Source of the DNA: Propionibacterium sp.
Lineage (GTDB): Bacteria; Actinomycetota; Actinomycetes; Propionibacteriales; Propionibacteriaceae
Direction of reading: 5' to 3'
Length of the DNA stretch: 64,000 bases
NCBI GenBank assembly: GCA_012517965.1
Contig: JAAYTZ010000073.1
Span: forward strand, 39,273-103,272
This document shows, one piece after another, positions 16,099-24,350 of this stretch. Each line of letters begins with the position of its first letter. Position 1 is the stretch's first letter. The notes below the pieces were generated by a model. The model saw only the letters and a list, made by a program, of their open reading frames with translations, had not been told where the DNA came from and ran no database searches. The position numbers were made by a program, and so were the translations under genes.

Positions 16099-16827
16099 AT
16101 GACGAGCGGGCCACCCCTGGCATTGCTGGCGTCCCCGGTGCGCCGAGACATCCTCCGCGTCCTGTCGTCGTTGCCCCTCACACCCACCCCCGCCGCGCCG
16201 CGCACGCGCCGCGAGGGGCTGACCGCCTCGGAACTCGGCGAGCGGCTGAACCTCCACGTGACCACGATTCGCTTCCACGTCGACCAGATGCTGGCCGCCG
16301 GCCTCCTTGTCGCCCGCGACGTGCCGATCGGGGTGGGTCGGCCGCGCCGCTTCTACTCGGCGCATCCCGGCCACGCCTCGGTCAGCGAGCCCGACGCCTA
16401 CCGCATCGTCGCGGACATCCTCGCCGACGCCTGCGCGGCGGCGAGCCCGGCGGGGCCCCTGGCCGCGGTGGAGACCGCCGCACGGGTTTGGGCGACCCGC
16501 CACGCGGCGGCCGCCCTCAGTCACGGGGTGCCGCTCGGCCATGGGGCCTCGGAGAGGCTGGACCTCCTGGTCGACCTCCTCGGCCGGTGGGGGTTCGCCC
16601 CTCGGCTGAGCCAGGCCGACCCCTCTCCTACGATCGAGCTGACGGCCTTTCCCGCACCCGACCTCGCCGAGCGCCATCCTGCGCTCGCAGCCAGCATCGA
16701 GCGCGGCCTCGTCGGCGGCGTCCTGGCGGTCCTGGACGCCGACCTGCGGCTCGAGGTGGGCGCACTGGATCGCCCCGGGACAGCGATCATCCGGCGGCCC
16801 GGCCCAGGGGCCGGCGCCGCCGGATGA
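16099..16827 (+). CDS. SufR-like (COG2345-type) winged-helix regulator lacking the cysteine ligands
   Basis: 242 residues from ATG 16099 with AGGAGG six bases upstream. The N-terminal half is a winged helix (LASPVRRDILRVL...LTASELGERLNLHVTTIRFHVDQMLAAGLL) followed by VGRPRRFY, the COG2345/SufR arrangement. It is a clear paralogue of the regulator at 19837. The three C-terminal positions that are cysteine in that protein are Phe184, Ala198 and Gly227 here, and only Cys112 is present. It therefore probably cannot hold the same metal cluster. It lies between modC and the nitrate transporters and converges on them. Target unknown; nar or mod control is inference. Confidence 0.75.
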   Translation: MTSGPPLALLASPVRRDILRVLSSLPLTPTPAAPRTRREGLTASELGERLNLHVTTIRFHVDQMLAAGLLVARDVPIGVGRPRRFYSAHPGHASVSEPDAYRIVADILADACAAASPAGPLAAVETAARVWATRHAAAALSHGVPLGHGASERLDLLVDLLGRWGFAPRLSQADPSPTIELTAFPAPDLAERHPALAASIERGLVGGVLAVLDADLRLEVGALDRPGTAIIRRPGPGAGAAG

Positions 16828-16831
16828 TCGC
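16783..16831. terminator. Bidirectional terminator built over the end of the regulator gene
   Basis: GCGATCATCCGGCGG (16783-16797) and CCGCCGGATGATCGC (16817-16831) are a perfect 15-bp inverted repeat. Inside it CCGGCCC (16799-16805) and GGGCCGG (16808-16814) add a second stem. The left arm is coding, and the right arm covers the TGA stop (16825-16827). It can serve both the regulator and the narK gene that ends at 16844 on the other strand. Confidence 0.75.
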
Positions 16832-16843
16832 CGCGTCGTCGGA

Positions 16844-18232
16844 TCAGCTGGGCTTCGGGGCCCCCGGGCGTGCGTAGCGCCACCAGGTGAGCGCCACGCA
16901 CAGGACGGCGAAGGCGACACCGATCGCATAGAACGCGACCGGCCCCATCAGGCTGAGGCCGACCCCGAACAGGAAGGGGCCGAAGGCTGCGATCGCGGAC
17001 GTCCAGCCGATGACACCGCCGGCCTGCCGCTTCTCGAAGATCATCGGCATCTGCTTGAAGGTCGAGGCGTTCCCGATGCCCGCGAACAGGAAGATCGCGA
17101 GCATGCCCCAGAAGAACCTCTGGAAGCCGGACTCGAGGGCGGCCGCCGAGGAGGTGTCCGGGGTCAGGGCGGTCATGGTGAAGGCGATCGAGGCGATGAG
17201 CCCGAGCCCCGAGACGAGGGTCCAGATCGCGCCGCCCATCTTGTCGGTCAGCGGCGAGAACGCGAAGCGTGCGACCGCCCCCACCATGGCGCCCCAGAAG
17301 ACGAACGTCGCGGGGTCCGGCACCTGATACCCGGCCACCAGCACCTTGGCCGCGGCACCCGCCCCGGAGACGATCGCGGGGTTGCCGGCGCCGTAGAGGT
17401 TCGCCGACAGCAGGGCGAACTGGGCGGACAGCCCCGAGAAGGTGCCGAAGGTCATGATGTAGAGCAACGTCATGAACCAGGTGTCCTTGTTGCTGAAGAT
17501 GTCGAACTGCTGCCGCACGTTGGCCTTGATCGGCACCGACTTGAGCAGCGTCCACGCCAGGATCACACCGACGACCACGAACGGCACCCAGATCAGCGCG
17601 GCGTTCTGGTAGAACACGGACCGGTCGGGCTTGCCCGGGGTCTTCAGCACCTGCGGCGTCCCGATCAGGGCGAAGCCGACGAGCAGCGGGGTGAGCAGCT
17701 GCACGACCGAGACGCCCAGGTTGCCGATGCCGGCCTGCAGGCCCAGCGCCGTGCCGGAGAGCCGCTTGGGGAAGAAGTACGACGTCGAGGGCATGAAGCC
17801 GGAGAATGCGCCGCCGCCGATGCCCGCGAGGAACGCCAGCGCCATCAGCGCCCAGTACGGGGTGCCGGGGTCCTGGATCGCCACCGCCCAGCCGATCAGC
17901 GGCACGAGCAGCAGCGCGGTGGTCAGGGTCACCATCTTCCGGGTGCCCATGATCGGCGGCAGGATCATCCAGAGGATGCGCAGCCCGCCGCCGGAGAGGC
18001 CGGGCATGGCGGCCATCCAGTAGAGCTGGTCCTTGGTGAAGCTGAACCCGATCGCGTTGAGCTTGCCGATCAGTGCGCTGGGCAGGAACCACGCGATGAA
18101 GCACATCATCAGCGCGAACGTCGTGATCGACAACGTGCGCCAGGCCAGCGAGGAGTTCCAGGACGCCTCGTCCTCGGGATTCCAGGACTGGAGCCATTCC
18201 CCGCCGCGGCGGACGGGTTCGGTGGTGGTCAT
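16844..18232 (-). CDS. narK: Nitrate/nitrite transporter, NarK2-type (MFS)
   Basis: 462 residues and about 12 membrane helices. The first half has LSGGGLRILWMILPPIMGTRKM, with the arginine expected in the nitrate site of helix 2, and the nitrate signature GIGNLGVSVVQLLTP. A second glycine-rich signature is near GWTSAIAAFGPFLFG. Proteins of this type usually exchange nitrate for nitrite. Its ATG overlaps the stop of the upstream transporter gene by 4 bases. In some bacteria the two are fused in one chain in this order. Confidence 0.88.
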   Translation of the reverse strand: MTTTEPVRRGGEWLQSWNPEDEASWNSSLAWRTLSITTFALMMCFIAWFLPSALIGKLNAIGFSFTKDQLYWMAAMPGLSGGGLRILWMILPPIMGTRKMVTLTTALLLVPLIGWAVAIQDPGTPYWALMALAFLAGIGGGAFSGFMPSTSYFFPKRLSGTALGLQAGIGNLGVSVVQLLTPLLVGFALIGTPQVLKTPGKPDRSVFYQNAALIWVPFVVVGVILAWTLLKSVPIKANVRQQFDIFSNKDTWFMTLLYIMTFGTFSGLSAQFALLSANLYGAGNPAIVSGAGAAAKVLVAGYQVPDPATFVFWGAMVGAVARFAFSPLTDKMGGAIWTLVSGLGLIASIAFTMTALTPDTSSAAALESGFQRFFWGMLAIFLFAGIGNASTFKQMPMIFEKRQAGGVIGWTSAIAAFGPFLFGVGLSLMGPVAFYAIGVAFAVLCVALTWWRYARPGAPKPS

Positions 18233-19596
18233 GCGCGGGTCTCCTCGAGGGTCGTGGCGGTGGACGAAGAAGCGGGGGCGGCGCCGGGGGCCGGCACCTC
18301 CACCAGGTCGTTGAGGTGGGCGGACTCACGCTGGTGCATGCGGAGGATCGTCCAGTGCATCCAGCCCAGCGAGACGAGGACGAACACCAGCAGGATGGCG
18401 AACGCCGACGACCACATGCCGGTCGCCACCTGGGTGTACGAGAACATCAGCGGCAGGAAGAAGCCGCCCAGGCCGCCGAGCATGCCCACGAGCCCGCCGA
18501 CGGAGCCGACGTGGTCGGGGAAGTAGGTCGGGATGTGCTTGTAGACGGCGGCCTTGCCGATGCCCATCGCGCAGCCGACGATGAAGACCAGGAAGACGAA
18601 CAGCCACAGGTTCATCCCGTAGTGGAGCAGGGCCGTCTCGGTGCCGTCGGGATTGTGCAGCACGATGTGGCCGTTCGGCATCATCAGGATCGCGCAGGCC
18701 GCGCCCATGATGAAGAACGTGGCGTACATGGCGCGCCGGGCGCCCCAGCGGTCGGAGATCCAGCCGCCGAGCGGCCGCAGCAGCGAGGCCGGGAAGATGA
18801 AGGTGGCCGTCAGCAGGGCGGCGGTCTGGAGCGGCACCCCGAAGCTCTTGACGTAGTAGCTGGGCAGGTAGGCCGAGAAGGCGACGTAGGCACCGAAGAC
18901 GACGACGTAGTACAGGCTGAACCGCCAGACCCGGATGTCCTTCAGGGGCTGCAGCATGTCCCGGACCGACTGGTTCGAGCCGGGCACCCGGTCCTTGTGC
19001 GGCGTGATGAAGAACATCGCCACGGCCGTGGCGACCAGCAGCACGGCGTAGATGATGGGGACGACGCGCCACCCGCCGGGGATGAACCCGAAGTACGTGG
19101 CGCCCGCGGTCCCGGCGATGATGGCCGGCCCGATGAACTTGGTGACCGACGCGCCGACGTTGCCCGCCCCGAACACGCCCAGCGCGAAACCCTTGCGGCG
19201 GTGGCTGAACCACGCGGAGTTCCAGGCGATGCCGACGCTGAAGCTGTTGCCCACGAAACCGACGAGGAACGCGAGCACCAGCAACATCGGGTAGCTGTTG
19301 GCGAAGGAGACCGCCACGGACGCCACCGCGCCGGACAGCAGCAGGTACAGCATGACCTTCTTGCCGCCGATGCGGTCAGCCAGCATGCCGGCGGGCAGCC
19401 GCCACATGGAGCCGTTCAGCACCGCCAGCGACGTGATCCAGAACAACTCGGGGTTGGTGAGGTTGAACTCCTTCTGGATCTCGACCCCGAGGATGCCAAA
19501 CATCAGCCACACCGCGAACATCAGGGTGAAGCCGATGGTGGAGAGGGTGAGGACCCGTGCAGAGCCGGGTGCCTCGTGGTGGTCGACGTTGGCCAC
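18229..19596 (-). CDS. narK: Nitrate transporter, NarK1-type (MFS)
   Basis: 455 residues from GTG 19596 with GGAG upstream. About 12 helices; LAVLNGSMWRLPAGMLADRIGG holds the substrate-site arginine and GAGNVGASVTKFIGP is the nitrate signature, with a second one at GLVGMLGGLGGFFLP. NarK1-type carriers are usually proton-nitrate symporters, useful for starting nitrate respiration. First gene of the two-gene transporter operon, divergent from the regulator-narGHJI operon; together they supply nitrate to NarG, whose active site is inside the cell. Confidence 0.88.
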   Translation of the reverse strand: MANVDHHEAPGSARVLTLSTIGFTLMFAVWLMFGILGVEIQKEFNLTNPELFWITSLAVLNGSMWRLPAGMLADRIGGKKVMLYLLLSGAVASVAVSFANSYPMLLVLAFLVGFVGNSFSVGIAWNSAWFSHRRKGFALGVFGAGNVGASVTKFIGPAIIAGTAGATYFGFIPGGWRVVPIIYAVLLVATAVAMFFITPHKDRVPGSNQSVRDMLQPLKDIRVWRFSLYYVVVFGAYVAFSAYLPSYYVKSFGVPLQTAALLTATFIFPASLLRPLGGWISDRWGARRAMYATFFIMGAACAILMMPNGHIVLHNPDGTETALLHYGMNLWLFVFLVFIVGCAMGIGKAAVYKHIPTYFPDHVGSVGGLVGMLGGLGGFFLPLMFSYTQVATGMWSSAFAILLVFVLVSLGWMHWTILRMHQRESAHLNDLVEVPAPGAAPASSSTATTLEETRA

Positions 19597-19613
19597 GGTC
19601 GCTCCGTCCTGAG

Positions 19614-19632
19614 AGAGGAGCTGATCTCCTCT
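19614..19632. promoter_or_regulatory. Inverted repeat in the narK/nar divergent region, candidate operator
   Basis: AGAGGAG (19614-19620) and CTCCTCT (19626-19632) are perfect 7-bp arms around CTGAT, 18 bases upstream of the narK1-type GTG. It could be an operator or a leader hairpin. The rest of the 240-base gap holds a possible rightward -10 (TATGCT, 19789-19794) before the regulator gene. Confidence 0.4.
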
Positions 19633-19836
19633 AATTCCGAAACTGCCGCCCGCAGCCTACACCCGCACGACACGGACGGCGCCGCTGCCCTGACAACAGC
19701 CACGGACGCTCGACAGCGAACCCGGTTCCCAGACCCGGGAGCCCCGGCTAATCCGACCGAACTGAGCCCGGCCTTCCGGCGCATCACCTATGCTGCGAGC
19801 GTAGTCCTCCAAATGCCCTGCTCGAGGGAAGGCATC

Positions 19837-20616
19837 GTGCATCGAAGGTCCCCGCAGGCGTCGGCGCTGACGCTGCTCGGCTCCCCTGTGCGGCGGTACA
19901 TCGTGGACATCCTGGCCAACCTCCCGCTGACCCCCACGGACGCCGAGCCGCACTCCCGCCGCGAGGGTCTGACGGCCGCCCAACTGAGCCTCCGGCTGGG
20001 ACTGCACGTGACCACCGTCCGGTTCCACCTCGACCAGCTCGTCGCCGGCGATCTGCTGCGGGCGCACGACAAGCGGGTCGGGGTCGGACGCCCCCGGCGC
20101 CACTACGCCATCAATCCGGGCAGCCTCGGCGAGGTGCGGCGTCCGGACGCCTACCGGCTCCTGGCGGACCTGCTCGCCGACAGCCTCGACACCGGGAGCG
20201 AGCCGGACGTCCGGTTCAACGCCGAGGAGGCCGCCGAGCGCTGGGTCGCCCGGAACGAGGGGGCCCTCATCCCGTCCGAACTGGGCACCGCCCCCGCCCG
20301 CACGCCCGGTCGGTTCCTCGCCAAGGTCGGCGGCCTGATCGACCTGATGGAGCGCTGGGGCTACGAGTCTGCGGTGCGGACGACGGACGCCGGCCGCACC
20401 GCCCACATCGAGATCGCGCACTGCCCGCTCCGTGAACTGGCCCTGCGCAACCCCGCCGTCGCCTGCGGCGTCCACCGCGGGCTCCTGCGCGCCGCGCTGG
20501 CGGCGCTCGGCGAGACTGAGACCGAGATCGGCCTGCGGCCGTTCACCGACTCCGACCCCTGCGTCGCCCGCATCACGTCGCACGCCGCTTTCACCGTCCC
20601 GGAGGGAGAACTATGA
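19837..20616 (+). CDS. SufR-like (COG2345-type) regulator with three C-terminal cysteines, first gene of the nar operon
   Basis: 259 residues from GTG 19837, preceded by GAGGGAAGG; an in-frame ATG at 19813 lacks a good ribosome site. Winged helix LLGSPVRRYIVDIL...LTAAQLSLRLGLHVTTVRFHLDQLVAGDLL, then VGVGRPRRHY. The C-terminal domain has HCPLRELALRNPAVAC and DPC, giving Cys196, Cys210 and Cys242 in the places where SufR-type proteins bind an iron-sulfur cluster. Its TGA overlaps the narG ATG (ATGA), so it is translationally coupled to narGHJI. An oxygen- or NO-sensing switch for nitrate respiration is a reasonable inference. The spacing between the first two cysteines is one residue longer than I recall for SufR. 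Confidence 0.8.
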   Translation: MHRRSPQASALTLLGSPVRRYIVDILANLPLTPTDAEPHSRREGLTAAQLSLRLGLHVTTVRFHLDQLVAGDLLRAHDKRVGVGRPRRHYAINPGSLGEVRRPDAYRLLADLLADSLDTGSEPDVRFNAEEAAERWVARNEGALIPSELGTAPARTPGRFLAKVGGLIDLMERWGYESAVRTTDAGRTAHIEIAHCPLRELALRNPAVACGVHRGLLRAALAALGETETEIGLRPFTDSDPCVARITSHAAFTVPEGEL

Positions 20617-23600
20617 CCGACACCCAGCCCCGCACCGCAGCCGGGCTCGACGGGCCGCTGGCCGACGCACTCGTCGGCACCCGGCGCTTCTTCACCAAGG
20701 CGGAGGTGAGCGCGGACCGCCGCGCCCTGTTCGCCGAGGGCGGCCGGGGCGACTGGTTCTACCGCGACCGGTGGGCGTACGACAAGGTCGTCCGCTCCAC
20801 GCACGGCGTGAACTGCACCGGCTCCTGCAGCTGGAAGGTGTACGTCAAGGACGGCATCATCACGTGGGAGGCGCAGCAGACGGACTATCCGTCGCCCGGC
20901 CCCGACAAGCCCGACTACGAGCCCCGCGGCTGCCCGCGCGGTGCGGCCTTCTCGTGGTACACGTACTCCCCCACGCGGGTGCGTTACCCCTACATCCGCG
21001 GCACGCTGCTCGAGCTGTACCGCGCCGCGAAGGCCGAACACGGCGATCCCGTCGTCGCCTGGGCGTCCATCGTGCAGGACCCGGAGAAGGCCAAGCGCTA
21101 CAAGAGCGCCCGCGGCAAGGGCGGCCTGGTCCGCGCCACCTGGGACGAGGCCGTCGAACTGGTGGCCGCGGCCCACACCTACATCATCAAGCGTTGGGGC
21201 CCGGACCGGATCGCAGGCTTCTCCCCCATCCCCGCCATGTCGATGGTCAGCCACGCCTCCGGCGCCCGCTACACCAGCCTCATCGGCGGCTCGATGCTGA
21301 GCTTCTACGACTGGTACGCCGACCTGCCCGTGGCCTCGCCCCAGGTCTTCGGCGACCAGACCGACGTCCCCGAGTCCGGTGACTGGTGGGACGCCGGCTA
21401 CCTGATGATGTGGGGCTCCAACATCCCGATGACCCGCACCCCCGACGCCCACTGGATGACCGAGGCCCGGTACCGCGGCCAGAAGGTCGTCGTGATGAGC
21501 CCCGACTACGCCGAGAACGTGAAGTTCGCCGATGAGTGGCTGCCCGTCGCCCCGGGCTCGGACGCCGCCCTCGGCATGGCCATGGGGCACGTGGTGCTCA
21601 AGGAGTTCTTCGTCGACCGGACGGTCCCCTACTTCGACCTCTACTGCAAGAAGTACACGGACCTGCCGTTCCTCGTCGTGCTCGACCCGCAGTCCGACGG
21701 CACCTTCAAGCCCGGCAAGTTCCTGGTCGCCGGCGACTTCGACAACGACCAGCGCGCCAGCGAGAACGCGATGTTCAAGCCGGCGATGTGGGACACCGTG
21801 ACCGACGCCCCGGCCATCCCCAACGGCACGCTCGGGCACCGGTTCGGCGACGAGGGCCTCGGCAAGTGGAACCTCGACCTCGGCGCCCTCAAGCCGGCGA
21901 TGACGCTCCTCGGCGCCGGCGCCGAGGCGGCGGAGATCGTCCTGCCCCACTTCGACACCGCCCGCGGTGACGCGGAGCCGGTGCGCCGGGGCGTCCCCGT
22001 GCGCCGGGTCGGCGACCGCATCGTCACCACCGTCTTCGACCTGATGCTCGCCCAGTACAACGTCGGCCGCCCGGGGCTGCCCGGACAGTGGGCGTCCGGC
22101 TACGACGACGAGGCCGCCCTCTACACCCCGGCGTGGCAGGAGACCATCACGAATGTCGGGGCCGCGCAGGTGGCGCGGATCGCCCGCGAGTTCGCCCAGA
22201 ACTCCGCCGACACCCAGGGCCGCTCGATGATCGTCATGGGCGCCGGCACCAACCACTGGTACCACTCCGACCTCATCTACCGCACGATGCTGATGCTGAC
22301 GACCATCACCGGTTGCCAGGGACGCAACGGCGGCGGCTGGGCCCACTACGTGGGCCAGGAGAAGGCGCGTCCGATCACCGGCTGGGCGCAGATGGCGTTC
22401 GCCCTCGACTGGAACCGCCCGCCGCGGCAGATGATCCAAACCGGCTACTGGTACCTCAACACCGACCAGTGGCGCTACGACACCTTCGGCGCCGAGGAGC
22501 TGTCCGCCGGCGACGTCGGCAACGGCCTGTTCAAGGGCCGGGTCATCGCCGACCTGTTCGCGCAGTCGGCCCGTTCGGGCTGGATGCCGTCCTACCCGAC
22601 GTTCGACCGCAACCCGCTCACCCTGGGCGACGACGCCAAGGCCGCCGGCCAGGAGGTCGGGCCGTACGTCGCGGCGTCCCTCAAGAGCGGCGCGCTGAAG
22701 TTCGCCGTGGAGGACCCGGACGCCGAGGAGAACTGGCCGCGCGCCCTCACCCTGTGGCGGGCCAACCTGTTCGGCAACTCCGCCAAGGGCGACGAGTACT
22801 TCCTCAAGCACGTGCTGGGCACCGACCACGCCGTCACCGCCGACGAGGCTCCCGAGGAGCTGCGTCCGCGCGACATCGTCTGGCGCGAGAAGGCTCCCGA
22901 GGGCAAGCTCGACCTCGTCCTCACCCTGGACTTCCGGATGACCAGCTCGACGCTGATGTCGGACGTCGTGCTCCCCGCAGCCACGTGGTACGAGAAGCAC
23001 GACATCAACACCACCGACATGCACCCGTTCATCCACCCGTTCACCCCGGCGATCAACCCGCCGTGGCAGGCGAAGACGGACTGGGCGATCTTCCAGCTGC
23101 TGGCCGACAAGCTCTCCGAGTTCGCGGTGCGCCACTTGGGGACCCGCACCGACGTGGTGGCCGTGCCGCTCATGCACGACAGCCCGGACGCCATGGCGAC
23201 CCCGCACGGCAGCGTGCGCGACTGGAAGACCGGCGAGGTCGACCCGATCCCGGGCGTGACGATGCCGAAGATCATCGCGGTGGAGCGCGACTACACGAAG
23301 ATCGGCGAGAAGTACGGGGCCATCGGGCCGCTGCTCGACAAGTTGGGCACCACCCAGAAGGCGGTGACCGTCGACGTCACGAGCGCGATCGAGTACCTCA
23401 AGGGCCGCAACGGCGTCCGCGACGGTGACGGCGTGGCGACCGGGCGGCCGAAGCTCGACAACGGCATCAACGTCGCCGAAGCGATCATGGCGCTGGCCGG
23501 CACCTGCAACGGTCACCTGGCCACGCAGGGCTTCAAGACCCTGGAGAAGCGCACCGGAACCCAGCTCCACGACCTGGCGGCCGAGCACGAGGGCAAGATC

Positions 23601-24323
23601 ATCACGTTCGCCGACATCGTCGGCCAGCCGACCCCGGTCATCACCTCGCCCGAGTGGTCGGGCTCGGAGACCGGCGGACGCCGCTACTCGCCGTTCACCA
23701 TCAACGTCGAACGCAACAAGCCCTGGCACACCCTCACCGGACGCCAGCACTTCTACCTCGACCACGACTGGATGCAGGCCCTCGGCGAGACGCTGCCCAC
23801 CTACCGTGGCCCACTCAACATGACCCAGCTGTTCGGCGAGACGCCGATCGGCGAGACCAACGAGCTGGGCGTGTCGGTTCGCTACCTGACCCCGCACTTC
23901 AAGTGGGCCATCCACAGCCAGTACCAGGACAACTGGTTCATGCAGCAGCTGTCGCGCGGTGGCCAGCAGATCTGGATGAGCGTCCAGGACGCCAAGAAGG
24001 TCGGCATCGACGACAACGACTGGGTGGAGCTGGTCAACCGCAACGGCGTGGTGAGCGCGCGCGCGATCGTGTCGCACCGGATGCCGGAGGGGACGATCTA
24101 CATGTACCACGCTCAGGACCGGCTGGTGAACGTGCCGCTGACCGACACGAACGGTCGCCGCGGCGGCATCCACAACTCGATGACCCGGATCCTGATCAAG
24201 CCCAGCCACATCATCGGCGGCTACGCCCAGTTGGCGTTCGCGTTCAACTATCTCGGCCCCACGGGCAACAACCGGGACGAGGTCACGATGATCCGCAAGC
24301 GTTCCCAGAACGTCCAATACTGA
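20613..24323 (+). CDS. narG: Respiratory nitrate reductase alpha subunit
   Basis: 1236 residues, normal for membrane-bound NarG. The N-terminal iron-sulfur site has His64, Cys68, Cys72 and Cys107, the His-Cys3 set of cluster FS0. SFYDWYADLP places the molybdenum ligand at Asp233, followed by the family stretch GDQTDVPESGDWW. It binds bis-MGD and reduces nitrate to nitrite on the cytoplasmic face. No Tat motif is visible at the start, as expected for this type. Operon order is regulator-narG-narH-narJ-narI-DUF6457; the start overlaps the regulator stop. Confidence 0.98.
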   Translation: MTDTQPRTAAGLDGPLADALVGTRRFFTKAEVSADRRALFAEGGRGDWFYRDRWAYDKVVRSTHGVNCTGSCSWKVYVKDGIITWEAQQTDYPSPGPDKPDYEPRGCPRGAAFSWYTYSPTRVRYPYIRGTLLELYRAAKAEHGDPVVAWASIVQDPEKAKRYKSARGKGGLVRATWDEAVELVAAAHTYIIKRWGPDRIAGFSPIPAMSMVSHASGARYTSLIGGSMLSFYDWYADLPVASPQVFGDQTDVPESGDWWDAGYLMMWGSNIPMTRTPDAHWMTEARYRGQKVVVMSPDYAENVKFADEWLPVAPGSDAALGMAMGHVVLKEFFVDRTVPYFDLYCKKYTDLPFLVVLDPQSDGTFKPGKFLVAGDFDNDQRASENAMFKPAMWDTVTDAPAIPNGTLGHRFGDEGLGKWNLDLGALKPAMTLLGAGAEAAEIVLPHFDTARGDAEPVRRGVPVRRVGDRIVTTVFDLMLAQYNVGRPGLPGQWASGYDDEAALYTPAWQETITNVGAAQVARIAREFAQNSADTQGRSMIVMGAGTNHWYHSDLIYRTMLMLTTITGCQGRNGGGWAHYVGQEKARPITGWAQMAFALDWNRPPRQMIQTGYWYLNTDQWRYDTFGAEELSAGDVGNGLFKGRVIADLFAQSARSGWMPSYPTFDRNPLTLGDDAKAAGQEVGPYVAASLKSGALKFAVEDPDAEENWPRALTLWRANLFGNSAKGDEYFLKHVLGTDHAVTADEAPEELRPRDIVWREKAPEGKLDLVLTLDFRMTSSTLMSDVVLPAATWYEKHDINTTDMHPFIHPFTPAINPPWQAKTDWAIFQLLADKLSEFAVRHLGTRTDVVAVPLMHDSPDAMATPHGSVRDWKTGEVDPIPGVTMPKIIAVERDYTKIGEKYGAIGPLLDKLGTTQKAVTVDVTSAIEYLKGRNGVRDGDGVATGRPKLDNGINVAEAIMALAGTCNGHLATQGFKTLEKRTGTQLHDLAAEHEGKIITFADIVGQPTPVITSPEWSGSETGGRRYSPFTINVERNKPWHTLTGRQHFYLDHDWMQALGETLPTYRGPLNMTQLFGETPIGETNELGVSVRYLTPHFKWAIHSQYQDNWFMQQLSRGGQQIWMSVQDAKKVGIDDNDWVELVNRNGVVSARAIVSHRMPEGTIYMYHAQDRLVNVPLTDTNGRRGGIHNSMTRILIKPSHIIGGYAQLAFAFNYLGPTGNNRDEVTMIRKRSQNVQY

Positions 24324-24350
24324 CCCGCCAGCCGAGTAGGGAGACGAATC

